Below, one piece after another: positions 1-12,012 of a stretch of DNA of 64,000 nucleotides; within the stretch, counting starts at the first letter, position 1, and the number at the start of each line of letters is the position of its first letter. A model generated the notes under the pieces. It did not search any database. It worked only from the letters and a program-made list of their open reading frames with translations, and was not told where the DNA came from. A program made the translations under genes and the position numbers. The DNA comes from Ampullaceana balthica (Eukaryota; Mollusca; Gastropoda; Lymnaeidae), in contig CALYLW010000016.1 of the NCBI GenBank assembly GCA_944989445.1, positions 813,476 through 877,475 on the forward strand, read 5' to 3'.

Positions 1-1242
1 TGTGCAAGGTCTGCCTTCACCTCTATTTTAAGAGCGGTTTTTTCTTTTATCGTGTAACTCTCTGTGATGACAGCGCCATTGTCGTTGCTGGTCAACATCA
101 CCTGCAATTTAAAGATTGTCAAGAACACGCATGAGCTGGGTAAAGTGGTTGTCAGGTATGTGTTGGTACAACTGGGCGTGGTAAAGTGGTTGTCAGGCAT
201 GTGTTGGTACAACTGGGCGTGGTAAAGTGGTTGTCAGGCATGTGTTGGTACAACTGGGCGTGGTACAGTGGTTATTAGGCATGTGTTGGTACAACTGGGC
301 GTGGTAAAGTGGTTGTCAGCTATGTGTTGGTACAACTGGGCGTGGTAAAGTGGTTGTCAGGCATGTGTTGGTATCTCAGTACGGTGGTTGTCAGGTAAAT
401 GTTGGTCATGCTGACCTTGGTACAGTGGTTATCAGTAACGTGTTGGCACGACTGATCTCGGTACGGTGGTTGTCAGGTAAATGTTGGTCATGCTGACCTT
501 GGTACAGTGGTTATCAGTAACGTGTTGGCGCGACTGATCTCGGTACGGTGGTTGTCAGGTAAATGTTGGTCAGGCTGACCTTGTTACAGTGGTTAACAGT
601 AACTTGTTGGTACAACTGATCTCGGTACGGTGTTAGTCAGGCTTGCATTTGGCCATGGCTTGAGTTGAGTGAATAGGAGTTAAGAAGTGTATTTGTATTA
701 TTTGTACGTGATATAACAGCTGTCTTGAATTGGCTTATTTTTTAGAGTTCAGTACAGTGGCATTCAGTCTTGTTTATGTATTTTATTTTAATTAAAAGTA
801 TATAGGAAATTTCGAAACCTGCAAAGTTCCATAGAAACTTGTTATGTTTTTTTCCACACTGCATACTTATCTGTACTGCAAAAACAAATCTTTTTGGTCG
901 AGATTTAAACGCTTTTGTCATTTTTTCAAGGTATTCATTATCTGCATTAGTTTGGTAAATAATTAAAAAGAGTTATTTTCATTTTCAATAAAATTTGATC
1001 TTATCAGCTTCTTATTGATGGCTTTAGTCAATAAATTTCCACGTGAATCAACATCGGAAAAAGGTGGGGGGAATATCCTGACATAGAAGTAAACGTCACT
1101 AAATATTTTCTTCTAAGGAAGACTTTACTTACGTTCATCGATTGACTGGTCATACTTGTAAGATAAAACACGTACTTGTGGTGTTCTGAGGTGACCGATG
1201 GCATGGCCACCACGTAGATACAAGTCTCGTTCTTACGAGGAT
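1..1242 (-). CDS. IgGFc-binding-protein-like gene, partial (two exons, runs off the left edge)
   Basis: Two minus-strand exons are visible: 1242-1133 (110 bp, after an AG, ending at a GTAAGT donor) and 101 to beyond position 1 (after TTGCAG). Phases agree (phase 1 in, phase 0 between them). The first reads NETCIYVVAMPSV, then HHKYVFYLTSM; the second starts VMLTSNDNGAVITESYTIK and continues open for 33 codons. The pattern of a hydrophobic strand, an FYLTS strand, a V-x-L-T-S strand and a regular T/K strand resembles the N-terminal IgGFc-binding domain common in mollusc secreted proteins; that family call is from memory of the pattern. The signal-peptide exon was not found. The intron between the two exons contains a minisatellite. 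The plus-strand locus at 3593-5039 is a paralogue, so the two lie head to head. An Ig-like or other beta-sandwich domain is the alternative. Confidence 0.5.
120..650. repeat. Minisatellite, ~41-bp unit turning into ~82-bp dimers
   Basis: Tandem units built on GTGGTTGTCAGGCATGTG then TTGGTACAACTGGGC. The left half is nearly uniform. The right half (from about 370) is a diverged dimer with alternating 'ggtaaatgttggtcatgctgacc' type and 'agtaacgtgttgg' type monomers. It lies in the intron just 5' of the minus-strand exon at 101. Confidence 0.9.
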
Positions 1243-3592
1243 CTGTGACAGGATTTAAAAAACAAGGGAAACAATTTAGACGGCCAATGACATCTATCTT
1301 TAAAACAATTTTGTTTTACTTTTTAAAGTCTTTGAATTTATTGTAATTTGAAAACGTGCTTTTTACGAAAGATAACATTTATCAAATAGCGAATATAACC
1401 CAAGATGATTCAATAAAAAACAATTGACTACAAGTATGTTTTTTTAAAAAATCCCGTTACCAACTTTAATGCAATGTGCCCCCCTCCTCTTCCATATGTT
1501 TTATGGAATTACAACTATAATATTTTATTTGTAAAAAAAAACAACATTTGATTTTATTCTATAAAGTAATTTATTGTCAATGGCAGTTTTAGTACAGACT
1601 ATCACATATTTAAGTATTTAAAGTGTATATATTTAAGTAAAATAATTCAAGCTTTTCCTTTCACCTGGTCTCTGAGAGCTATCTAGGCAAATTGACTGAA
1701 AGGGAAATATCCGTAGTAAGAGGAGTCACATTACAGAAATGACTCTAGTGATGAGCGCAGGGCAGATCACGTGTTAAATAAAAGTAAACGTGCGACAGCA
1801 AACTACATCTTTGTAAAACCTACAAACGTTTCCTGGAACACTCGTATCTCAAAATACAATTATTTTCAATGACATGAAATACACAAATCAAACGGTCTAA
1901 AATAAGCGATGTAGTAATAGATCTATATGTGATCATTATTTTTTAAAAAAAATCACATCTCTTCAACTGGATTTCATGTTTTTGTTGCTCACCTTTCATT
2001 GTAATGGGACAAATATCCACAGCCAGTTTCAACATGATAAATAATAACTTTCGTTGTCTGAATGCTAGGACATTCATTGTGTCAAAATTGTCTATTTGAC
2101 TGCATCAGAAGATTGATTTTAAAAAAATTGTTAAAATTATGATACATTTGAGTTAGGTTGATTTGTTTCAATAGTTTTACACATATTTTAATTATTATTT
2201 GAGAAGAAAACTTTGCAACAAGGTAATGTTAATGTAGGAATCATTTTTACAGCATCATAATCTATTAATCCTCAATGCCTTGGTTTTTTTTTCTTTTAAA
2301 ATAATAATAAATAATTAAATAATTAATAATTAAATAATAATAATATAAATATTTTTTACTTGAAAATGCATGAAGTATTACTAAATTGGATTAAATAGTG
2401 TTTAAAATCACTTTGATATTTGACGAGAAGATTAAATACAAAATAATCCGAACTAAATCAAAAGCATTAAAAACATTTTTTTAATGCATAGCTTGACTCA
2501 AAAGTTGACTTGCAGGATATTTATGTTGTTTGGTCAGTTAAATCTACGAACTTAAAAATGTTATCTTTCTGACCGCAATTAAGCAGCTTCTTACATAGTA
2601 TATGCTTGAGATAAAAATATAAGTCGACAAATAAAACAAATTTTAAGGATATTTAAGTAGGTAGAAAAACAAAACAAATTTTTGTTTAGAAAAAAAGACG
2701 AAACAAAAACAGAAGTTAAAATTACAAGTACTAAATTTCCTACATTGGCTATAAAATAATGAAGATTAACATTTAACACACGAATAGGAACGTAAAATGA
2801 AGCGAAGCCATTTTTACTTTTAATTCGTGGTTTTCCTAAACGAAGTAATTCACAATTTCTTATTCTTTAGACAAGGAAGTCACTGCATCATTCAGCACTT
2901 GTGCTTAAAGGTGTCACAAAATAAAGAGCGTGTAAAACAATGTAGCACTAACTACAATATTACACGAAACTGTTTAACAGTAAATAAAATGTATCAGAAA
3001 ATTCCTCCATTTTAATTAAAATAACACATTAATATTAAGATTAAATAAATGAGTAAACGCATCCATTTACTTTAAAACAATTATCAAAATGTATTCGCTC
3101 ATTAATAATTCAAACTGGCAACTAGAACGATGTGTTTATTTCCGGGAGTTCTGTATGCTAAAATTGAATTAAAAAAAAATGGTATATGTTTTCTCGCAAA
3201 CTAATACAAATTTGTAGACGCTTCACAGAAAAGAATGTGAAGCTCACCGATTATGAATGAATTCAAATCGACCCCAAACGGAATTGTTGGCAATATTAAA
3301 TCTGTCTAGGCATCTATAATTGTGCTTATGACTTAGGTTGACAAATGACACATCATGTTTTCTATGTAAACTTATGAAAAGTTTAAATAAAGAACTTTTA
3401 CATAACGTTTCCAAAAATCCAAACAATTAAACGAGTTAAAAAAAATAAGTAAATGATTGAAAGAATAACAAACATTTTTTATTCGATGTTCCCGATGTTT
3501 ATTTAGACTCATTATTTGCCAAAGTATTTAAACGTGAAGTCAGGGAGCATTGGCTTAAAGACAATAACGAGACAGTTTCATCTAAGACAGCC
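1243..3592. other. Non-coding stretch between divergent IgGFc-like loci
   Basis: AT-rich sequence with homopolymer runs and no convincing exon, RNA gene or element. Since the two flanking loci point away from each other it should hold both promoters and the missing first exon of the minus-strand gene; I could not pick out a phase-1 signal-peptide exon on the minus strand. Confidence 0.5.
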
Positions 3593-3757
3593 ATGATGCT
3601 TTGGGTTGTTGGCACCTCTTGTCTACTGATAACTTCAATCTGGAACCTGGCTTGTTTTGTTGTACAAAGTTTAATGACAGGTAAACTTAGTTTGAAATGG
3701 TCATATCTAGTTAATTATATAAAACTTGAGTTATATATATATATATATACATTTATA

Positions 3758-3788
<31 letters not shown>

Positions 3789-5039
3789 TTATATACATTT
3801 CTCCATCTCCCCCTCTGCTCTGTCTCTTGTTATGTTAACATGTATCCTTCTTGAATAAACTTTAGAAGTCTTTTAAAACCAAGATTAATTTAAGCTATTA
3901 TTACTAAGAAAAAGATATATGTATTTGTCTGATTGACTTGACAAATTAATGCTTTCAAATATAGCCCAGCCTTTGTTTTTATATCTGTGACAGACAAACG
4001 AGAAAACGACACGTGCATCTACATTGTTGGTCTGACCCCAGTCGATACAGATCAACACAAGTTTGTCTTTTATCTCACGAGCTTAGTGCATTTTAGAATA
4101 ATCTTAAGTCAAATATTACCCATTAAAATATTTAAAGTTAGTATATCAATGCCGAAATTTAACGCTCATATATTAGAAATGTGTCAATGAAGTCAACGAC
4201 ATATAAAACCGGTTGAATATCAAAAATTTTATTTTTCTTATATAGAAGTAAAGTATATGAAAGAAACTTACTCAAATTAGGTTGTTTTTTATTTTTACAA
4301 CAAATTCTAAATTTAGAAATATTAACCACAGTTTGAAATCAATGTCCATCAAAGCCTTTGATTCGTTAGAAAAAAAAATAAACATACATATTAGCTAGCA
4401 TAAAAAATATCAATGGTGAAAGTAACTACGCTTAGACATATTTTAAAAACATAAGACGAATCAGTTTAATCAGTTTGAATATTTATAAAAATCTTATTTT
4501 CCCCAGGACAGCAGGTTTCTCTGCACGTTATGTAAGCAAACAATGTCATTTTTACCACAGTTTCTCTGCACTTTATGTAAGCAAACAATGTCATTTTTAC
4601 CACACTTTCTCTGCACATCATGTAAGCAAACAACGTCATTTTTGCCACAGTTTAATGCTTTTGCAGTCATGTGTTATAATATGAATTATTGAATCAAGAA
4701 TTCCGGAGAGTTTTCTGTTGTAACCGTCAAAAGTAATGTTCGTACCCACGGTAAAACTAGGGGGTTTGGCTGTAAATTTTACTTTATATTTATATGAAGA
4801 AGACATTAAGCTCGTAAACAATCGTCTAAAGGATATGCACTGGATATTGTTGACAAGTCATTATAATTCCACTTGTTATGCCGTGTCCCCTTTACCCCAT
4901 GGCTGCCATGTTTCAGGTCAAGTTGTCCACACCCTTCAGCAGCATCGAGATTCAATCCGAGAACATTCAACTCCCGGGAAAAGAGGGGCGAGGCGTGGAG
5001 AAAACAATTGAACCTAATCCAGTGTTAGTAGCAAACTAG
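3593..5039 (+). CDS. IgGFc-binding-protein-like gene, three exons, possibly truncated
   Basis: Exon 1, 3593-3680: ATG ATG then a hydrophobic signal-like stretch (LWVVGTSCLLITSIWNLA), GTAAAC donor, ends phase 1. Exon 2, 3994-4085: after GACAG, reads DKRENDTCIYIVGLTPV then QHKFVFYLTSL; its donor GTGCAT is weak. Exon 3, 4917-5039: after TTTCAG, reads VKLSTPFSSIEIQSENIQL and stops at TAG 5037-5039. Phases are compatible throughout. Exons 2 and 3 align residue by residue with the minus-strand locus at 1-1242 (CIYVV / CIYIV, HHKYVFYLTS / QHKFVFYLTS, VMLTSND / VKLSTPF). The product would be about 100 residues, far shorter than a full IgGFc-binding protein, so this is either a short paralogue, a gene continuing through an unrecognised donor, or a decaying copy. 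Confidence 0.45.
3733..3800. repeat. (TA)n/(CT)n microsatellite
   Basis: Alternating TA and CT dinucleotide blocks in intron 1 of the plus-strand IgGFc-like locus. Confidence 0.9.
4505..4651. repeat. Three-copy ~47-bp tandem repeat
   Basis: Three diverged units containing TTTCTCTGCAC, ATGTAAGCAAACAA and GTCATTTTTACCACA, in the intron before exon 3 of the plus-strand IgGFc-like locus. Confidence 0.85.
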
Positions 5040-5402
5040 CAATTTTTAAAAAGTCTCTTGAAATCACCAGTTGAAAGTGTCTTTTGTTTCTTTAAAAGTA
5101 AATTAACTGACAAGGAGTGTGTCTGTACATGATGTTTAACGTCTCATAAATATTTCATGAGTTTAATTTTTATTAAAAGAACAAAATACTTAACACGAAT
5201 GCTCTAATTCATCTTCACTTTTCAAAAAACACAATATGCTTAATCAAAAAAGGAATATGACTATAAATTAAAGTGTTTCTGCATTTATTGTGCACTCGTA
5301 TCGCTGTTGTTTAAGCAGAATTTTTGTCTAAATGCAAACACACAAAGAACTTATATATTTTTTGCTTTTACTTTATTTACGCATGCTCCTTTTTTTATCA
5401 AG

Positions 5403-5604
5403 AAAATATACCATCACGTCGAGTACTGGAGAAAATAGTGAGTCAAACGAATCAAGCGATGAAGATGATGATTATTCAGATGCTGTTGATGACGATGATG
5501 ATGACGACACATCAACGCCCTCTAGCAGTCTGGACGACACTAGTTTCTTGAGATTCCAAACAAAGTGTAGCATCGCGTTAAAAAAACCATTCATACGCAA
5601 GTGA
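5403..5604 (+). CDS. Possible terminal exon with an acidic Ser/Asp-rich tail
   Basis: After a pyrimidine-rich stretch ending in CAAG the frame reads YTITSSTGENSESNESSDED, then a DDD-rich run, then STPSSSLDD, and stops at TGA 5602-5604. It could be the last exon of the IgGFc-like gene just upstream, but I found no donor of matching phase. The composition might equally be a chance low-complexity GAT repeat. Low confidence. Confidence 0.25.
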
Positions 5605-6251
5605 CTCTACGCGGTGCAAATCACTGTCATTTTCAGCAACGTGCACGTAACATATGTGGGTGGGATATAAGGGGAGGGGCGAAGCGTGTTATGGAAATGG
5701 CATGAAGTCTATAACTAAAACGACAAAGAAAAAAAACGAATTTTGGCAAAAAGAATGCAGTCGTCAATTTATAAGATGTTTCATCTGTTGTTATATCTTT
5801 CATGCTTTTCTGAACAAATTTAAAAGACTTGATTAGGTAGTGTGAATCACTCACAGGCTGTGTGTCAGTCTCCACATGTTAATGTGTCTATATATGTAAA
5901 TTTTATATAACTAAAAGTGAAACCTCCACCAGTTTTGTCATCTGCTTTTGGTGTTTTCGCTTTCTGTAGTTGTTTATCTGAATATTGGTTGAATATCTTC
6001 ATTATTTTATGTGTTCTTCTACCTCTTCGTGTGTATCAAGGGAAATTCAATAAAATAGACATTTTTCGCGAAGTAAGAATTTATCAGTGCATCAGGCTAT
6101 GTTTATCAATTAATTAAATTGGCTAAAAAACAACTAGATGCCTATCATTCACTCTTGAGCTAGCAGTTAGCGTACTTTCAACATGGGTTCTTTTATTATT
6201 CAAATGTATTTTAATCATGACAATTGTATTATATTACAGAATTGTCTAGGT
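5605..6251. other. Non-coding stretch
   Basis: No exon, RNA gene or repeat that I can support. Short reading frames here have no domain-like content. Confidence 0.5.
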
Positions 6252-6446
6252 CAAGGGTCTCCAAACTTTTCTGCCACAGGGCCCAATTAACTGTCAGACA
6301 GCAGTTTGTGGGCCGACTACACACAGTTTTGCGGTAAACTACACGTAAAAATAGTATATTTTTTTAGATTAAAAGGTCTCCAGGGGCCGGATGAGAAAGC
6401 CTCGCGGGTCGCATCTGGCCCGCGGGCCGTAGTTTGGAGACCCCTG
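6252..6446. mobile_element. hAT-type MITE with 8-bp target duplication
   Basis: Terminal inverted repeats CAAGGGTCTCCAAACTTTT and AGTTTGGAGACCCCTG bound a 195-bp GC-richer element. Flanks GTCTAGGT (6244-6251) and GTCTAGCT (6447-6454) form an 8-bp target duplication with one mismatch, as expected for hAT. No coding capacity. Confidence 0.85.
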
Positions 6447-6454
6447 GTCTAGCT

Positions 6455-7278
6455 GCACAAGTTGGGAAGATAAATTAGTTGCGACAAATCAAGACTAGTG
6501 CTCTTTTCTGTTTTAAACTTGTTGAGAAAATTGTCTGCTGTTAGTCTCCAAAATAAAACTGTCAATGAGTGTTAGTCTTCATGGAAATCTAAGACTTTAC
6601 TTTGCGTTTCATTTGATTCATTAATGGTTAAACAAAATTACTGAATGTAAATGTAATAATTTAATATAAATGTCCAGTTGAACTGTCATTTTAAAATTAC
6701 TTTAAAAAACGTCAAATACAAAACTGTTTGAATAAGTATTAATTTTTGTGCTGTAACAAGTGTTATATAAAGTGATGGGGTAATGGAGAGGGGGGGAATG
6801 TGCTGTACTCCTATTATACCATTGAGCTCACGCTGAACTCAGAAGAAAAAAATAGAATAAATAGGAATGTTTAATTAATATATTTTATTATTTTCTTTAA
6901 CTTTGACTGGTAGATGTTATGTTGCTTCACAGTTAACGTAAATTGAAAGCGGTAAAGAAAAATGCTATATCATTACATCACGAACAATACATATTGCAGC
7001 CTAGGGCAAGGATGTTTTATGTATAATTAAATATTTTTAAACCTGAAGATAACTGATTTGTTTCGTATACAATACATTTAACAGCATTTTCTGTTAACAT
7101 CTATGATATTAATGTAACAAATGATTAATAACCGCGGATAATTCTCAAAAGAGATCGTTTATTGAGAATTTAATATGCTTTTATAAAAACAGACGTAGGT
7201 TATTTGGAATACTATAATTAATCGCTGTAAATATTGAGCACCTGATGGAAAAAAAATCTTTAAAAAAAATCGTGACGA
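6455..7278. other. Non-coding stretch
   Basis: AT-rich sequence with nothing I can identify. Confidence 0.5.
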
Positions 7279-7350
7279 GGTTCTGGCGAGGTTCGAACTC
7301 GCGACCTTCTGCGTGTAAAGCAGACGTGATAACCGCTACACCACAGAACC
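7279..7350 (-). tRNA. tRNA-Val (anticodon UAC)
   Basis: A 72-nt cloverleaf on the minus strand. Acceptor arms GGTTCTG and CAGAACC pair. The D-loop region TGTAGCGGTTATCAC (A box) and T-arm GGTTCGAACC region (B box AGTTCGAACCT) are intact. The anticodon stem TCTGC/GCAGA encloses loop TTTACAC, giving anticodon TAC (7315-7317). No intron and no encoded CCA, as for eukaryotic tRNAs. It looks like a functional gene rather than a SINE head because all stems pair. Confidence 0.93.
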
Positions 7351-7682
7351 ACATGTTATTGTAGTTCGTTAAAAAGTGGCGGTGTAAAATATTTTCAAGG
7401 GTTCAAGTCGTTCATTCTAATTAGGCTAGGTACAAATTGTATTATATTACCATCTCTTACATTTTTGATGAATGTCTGACAGAACTTTGGTGAGTTTTGT
7501 AATAATACTAGAATGTAATAATACTAGATTAAAGAATATAAAGATGTGCTAAACGGCTATGATTCATGATATATTTAAGAAAAAGAGAATGTTCATTGTT
7601 AATTCATTTATAATTTAGAATTACAGTAGGCTAATTACACAATTTAGTTTGGGACCTCCATAAAAAGAAGTTAAAAAATATT

Positions 7683-8120
7683 ATAAAAAACCACGTTTTT
7701 ATAAGTGGACTAAAAAGAAGAAAATAAGTTACAACTTATTAGTTCAAGTACTTCGATTTAATATGACTAAAAACGTGGGGCGGGCGCTTATGAGGTTTAA
7801 CATAAATATGCGGTTCACTCATTCTCTCACTTATAGATCTCTCATTTGCCTTCTAAATTAGAAATCTTTAATTTTTATACCAAACTCCCGCCCCACGTTT
7901 TTAGTCATATTAAATCGAATTACTTTAAGTAATAAGTTTTAATTTATTTTCTTCTTTTTAGTCCGCTTGTAAAAACGTGGTTTTTTAAAAAAACTTTTTT
8001 TTACTTCTATTTATTTTATTCTTTTAGTCCACTTATAACAACCTGGTTTTTAAAAATATTTTTTTAACCTCTATTTATTTTACCAACCACCTCACAAGCG
8101 CCCGCCCAACGTTTTAAAAA
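7683..8120. mobile_element. Palindromic foldback element (nested MITE)
   Basis: A left arm (about 7683-7788) with CCACGTTTTTATAAGTGGAC, CTAAAAAGAAG and ATATGACTAAAAACGTGGGG is matched in reverse by 7887-7985. A second partial arm follows (about 8020-8120, again TTTTAGTCCACTTATAA and GCGCCCGCCCAACG). The transcript would fold into a ~100-bp hairpin. No coding capacity; family uncertain. Confidence 0.75.
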
Positions 8121-8224
8121 CATTGTGATGTGGACACGGGGTGAACTCACGGATGTCAACAAAAGCATACGGTACAGATGCTTATATATAGACTATAGAT
8201 AAACTAAACAGTTCAATAATTTAA

Positions 8225-8340
8225 TAATGGTACATTCGATCGATCTGAAATTTTGACACAATGCATTGTCATCCAAGATCTATCTGTGGTAAAATTTTCA
8301 GATCTCTACGACAATCAAAACGGGTTCAATTTTACGTTGG
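8225..8340. mobile_element. Fragment of the CCTTTATAT-type non-autonomous element
   Basis: Contains GATCGATCTGAAATTTTGA as in the fuller copies at 14426-14887 and 58094-58682. Ends not resolvable. Confidence 0.5.
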
Positions 8341-9453
8341 CAGATTTGAAAAAATATTGGACAAACCAACAAAACAACAAACAGGAACGAAAGCGAGTTA
8401 ATAAAAACTTGGTAATAATACAAAAGGACGCCACGCACCGGGGAGGGGGGGGGAGGGAGAAGGGGTCCAAGCATTTGTGGCGATGGGGAGGGCGGTGTTA
8501 GGAAATGTGAGGTCACATCTAAAATGAAAAAACGCGCGACTTTAAATAAAATTGCCACTTAACCAATTCATTGCTTGCAATTTATTTAATGACATTTTAA
8601 ATAGCTTCACGCGTGCTACGATTAGGCTTATCAACGGGTACCTGTTGCCGTGCAATTACCCGAGAAAATGTGGCTGCCACGTCTATACTCTATAAGAAAG
8701 TTTTCCAAACTGCGACTCTTATGTTTTCACATTAGGGCTGGTGAAAATTATCACATAAATACCTTATGTTTGAAATATTCCCTGTGAAAGGCTTTTAATA
8801 CAAAAATGCTTTAGAAGTATCTGTTAAAGGGAAATAAAATAAAGTTCTGACAAACTACAAGGTATTTTGGAACAATTTTTTTTCTTCTGACCATGAAACA
8901 AAAATCATAAAACACAATAAAGATGTAGGTTCTTCGGATGAATCAATGAGCAGGGAGTTAACGAGTTTTTCAAATAGACGGACATTATTTAGTTACCAGT
9001 TCAAACGAGCCAATTGTTTTGTAAATTTACTCACACCCCCCTCCCGCTCATTCCTTCCTCCACACCTATTGCGACCAGGTTAAAAAAGTACCTCATCTAA
9101 TTTATTTTAAATTTATATTTTTGTCCTTCAAAGATATTTACTGTAATAAAAAAAAGCAAATTAAAGTTTTTCTTTATTTTTTAAACAAATCTGGATAAAA
9201 CAATGGTTGAAAATAATTGGGGTTTGATTTAAATTTCAAAAGTTAATTGTTTGGTTTGTAATTGGTTGCAGATGTAATAACTGTTACCATCCGCCCACAA
9301 GTGTTGACGAGACTTGCTGAAACAATTTAAGAAATTCGCACCCTTTACATTCCCTTGTATTTCTTGTGTAGGCCTAGCAGAGAAACTAATTTTATAAGAC
9401 GTACAAAGTTGTCAGTATGTTAAGTTTATCAATTAAAAAGTTACTACCACCGC

Positions 9454-9635
9454 CAATGTTCCCTTTAAGCTGCGTGTTTACGTGCCGCGCAGTTCTCTGA
9501 CCGATGCTGCGCTGTGGTTTAGAATAACCGCGCAACAAATTGTGTAGTATTTCACACAAAATGGATGCTGTGCAAATTTGCTCACGACTTATTTATACTT
9601 TGCACACGAAGCAACGAACCTTAGAGGGAACATTG
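9454..9635. mobile_element. hAT-type MITE (CAATGTTCCCT family)
   Basis: Inverted termini CAATGTTCCCTTTAAG and CTTAGAGGGAACATTG. The 8-bp flanks ACCACCGC and ACCGCTGC match at 6 of 8 positions. A copy of the same family with a perfect target duplication lies at 37541-37728. Non-coding. Confidence 0.75.
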
Positions 9636-10074
9636 ACCGCTGCCTAGTGGATATTAACACTCAAGCTGCTGGTCCCTATGACCTGACTGAACTTTACGTC
9701 ATTGTTCTTGACATTTTGTTTGAATGTTCAGTTTATCGTAATTTTAAATTTATGAGTATCATGAATGTATTTACAGCAGGGATACAAGTTTGTAGAGCAC
9801 AATAGTAATAGTATGTTTTTGGAACTAGGCTGTTAGCTACTTTTGAATTAGGTGCATGGATGGTGGCTAGGTTGCATTCTATAGCCGTCATGACCGCGTA
9901 AATTATGCGGCGTTTTGGACGAGTACCCGCGCAGCTTTTTTCAACAATATTGACAGCCCTAGCTACGATATTAAATAGATTGCAGACTTACACTAAATAC
10001 TTATTTAAGTGTCAAAAAAGATATTTGAAACATGCTTATTTTGAATGAGAAAATACGGCTTTTAGAGGAAGTGG

Positions 10075-10197
10075 GGTTTCAAAGTTTTGTGACGTAATAT
10101 TTGAGGGCAGGTTCTAAGTTTTTATGACGAAATGTGACAAGGGGGGAGGGGGACACAAATCGGCCAAAATTGCGTGACTTCATTTATGGACGGCCCA
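10075..10197. mobile_element. Degenerate Harbinger-like MITE end
   Basis: Contains GTGACAAGGGGGGAGGG and the terminus GCGTGACTTCATTTATGGACGGCCC, which matches the inverted terminus of the element at 27080-27358. The other end is too decayed to place. Confidence 0.5.
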
Positions 10198-10239
10198 AAT
10201 GGCGACGACACGAAATCTAATTAATGAATAGAGTTTGCC

Positions 10240-11010
10240 AAACATTGGCTTGTGTTTTTTTTAATGCATATTCTTTTTGTAATAAGTTTGGTGTAAAATT
10301 ATATATTTTTTTAGAAACTTGAATATTGTTTCAGGCAGATGCGTCACTTGGGGTGGGGGGGGGGTGTATGCGGATTGTGCGGACTGAACCAGGTGACACC
10401 ATCACAAGGGTTGACACCGAAGTTCAAAATTACGTATGTTCATGTTATTTGGCTTTGCCAGACTCGAAAGAGGTCTATGGTGTAATAAGTAAAGGGGTGA
10501 CACCATGAGCTACCGAACTAGGTGGCAGCTAAAACCCAATGACCCCTCTGGTTTCAGGCCAGCAAACCGGAAAAAAATAAAAGTTTTGTAATAATTACGT
10601 CATGTTCTATATTAAAGATGGTCTTTAAAACAGAAGATTAAATGAAACATTTCCATTGCATTTTAAAAGAGCTTTTGTGGGATATTTATACCAGAGGTAG
10701 CAGTAGTTTAAGGACCTTACAGTGTCAAGAGCAAGTCATTTGGGAAAATAATAACGCAAACACAGGAAAGACAGACAGTATATAAATACTACTAAGAGGT
10801 AAGAGTAAAACAGATACACAAATAATGAGATCGATGGATGCATTTCAAGAACACAAAATCTGTCGGCGGTTTGGGAATTCAGACAAGATTCTAAGGATCG
10901 GTTGGACTGCAGGAGAATAACTGACCAGTCAATCAGCCTCATCTCTCATGTATCCGATGCAGATATACGAAGTTCCTCTCTTACCATTCATGTACTTACA
11001 TAAGTGATTT
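10240..11010. repeat. 5' flank of receptor gene A, duplicated upstream of gene B
   Basis: Aligns over several hundred bases with 34600-35420: shared words include TTTGGTGTAAAATTA, GGTGACACCATCACAA, GGGGTGACACCATGAGCTACC and TCTTTAAAACAGAA. It therefore marks the left part of the segment that was duplicated to give genes A and B. No exon recognised. Confidence 0.75.
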
Positions 11011-12012
11011 AGTAGAGGTATGGTATGGTATGGCAACCGTCCATCCTCATGGGACGATGGCGTGTACTTCTGCTCCTCTGCCCCCTGCCCTTTCTCCTGG
11101 CCCTTCTCTCTTCAATCAAAGCTATGAGGGATGCCCTCACGCACTTTTGCCGCCAGGAGGTGCGCTCCTCGGCAATGGTCTCCCACGTTTTATGGTCTAT
11201 TTGTGCCAATGACATGTCTTTCTTGCAGACGTCCTTGAAGCGCAAGCATGGGCGACCTCTTTTTCTCATACCGGTTGCCAACTCACCATAAAGCAAGGCT
11301 CTAGGAATGCGCTCCGAGCTCATCCTGTGGACATGACCTAACCACCGCAGGTGCCTCTCACTCAGAATTGAGTGCATACTCAGCATATGGCTTCTTCTGA
11401 GTACCTCGACATTGGTGATCTTGTCCTGCCACTTGATGCGTAGAATCCTACACAAGCATCGTAAGTGGAAGCTGTTGAGCTGCTTTGTTTGCTTGGCGTA
11501 GGTCATCCAGCACTAACTGCCATAGAGGAGTGTGCTGAGCACGCAGGCCTGGCACACAGTGATTTTCGTCCTATCTGTGAGCTGCGCATTGTTCCACATT
11601 CTTTGATTCAGCCTAGCCATTAATTATGCGGCCTTATCCATTCTGGTTCCTATTTCCTTATCCAGGGAGAGTGTGCTTGCGATGTTACTGCCTAGGTATG
11701 TGAAATCATCGACGACGTCCAAGGTGTTTCCCTCAATGGAGATTGCTGGTAGGCGGTCAGTGCCTTGTCTCATAATGTTGGTCTTTTTTAGGCTAATCGT
11801 TAAACCAAAATCCTTGCATGCCTCTGAAAACTTATTGACCAACTGTTGGAGTCCTGCCTCTGTATGTGAGGTAAGGGCTGCGTCATCCGCGAAGAGCAAC
11901 TCTCTGATTAATACATTTTCCAATTTGCTCTTCGCACGGAGCCGGCTGATATTATATAGGTTTCCATCCGTCCTGGTATGAATGTTCACACCCTCGGTAC
12001 ATAGTAGAGGTA
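11011..12012 (-). mobile_element. 5'-truncated non-LTR retrotransposon (LINE), RT C-terminal part
   Basis: Minus-strand frames encode the end of a reverse transcriptase. About 12040-11624 holds LLFADDAALTSH (the Y/F-x-D-D catalytic box) and DDFTYLGSNI. After a break, 11506-11009 holds HLRCLCRILRIKWQDKITN, LRWLGHVHRMSSERIP and the RGRPCLRFKDV region typical of the post-RT domain. Stops between the two frames show it is dead. The direct repeat AGTAGAGGTA at 11011-11020 and 12003-12012 is the target duplication. The element's 3' end is a TGGTATGG-type short repeat. The RT is cut at its 5' end, as usual for LINE insertions. Confidence 0.9.

Noticed and set aside
10326..10508. Short frame MFQADASLGVGGGCM
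   Set aside because: Lies in the duplicated 5' flank; the paralogous copy near 34700 does not keep the frame.
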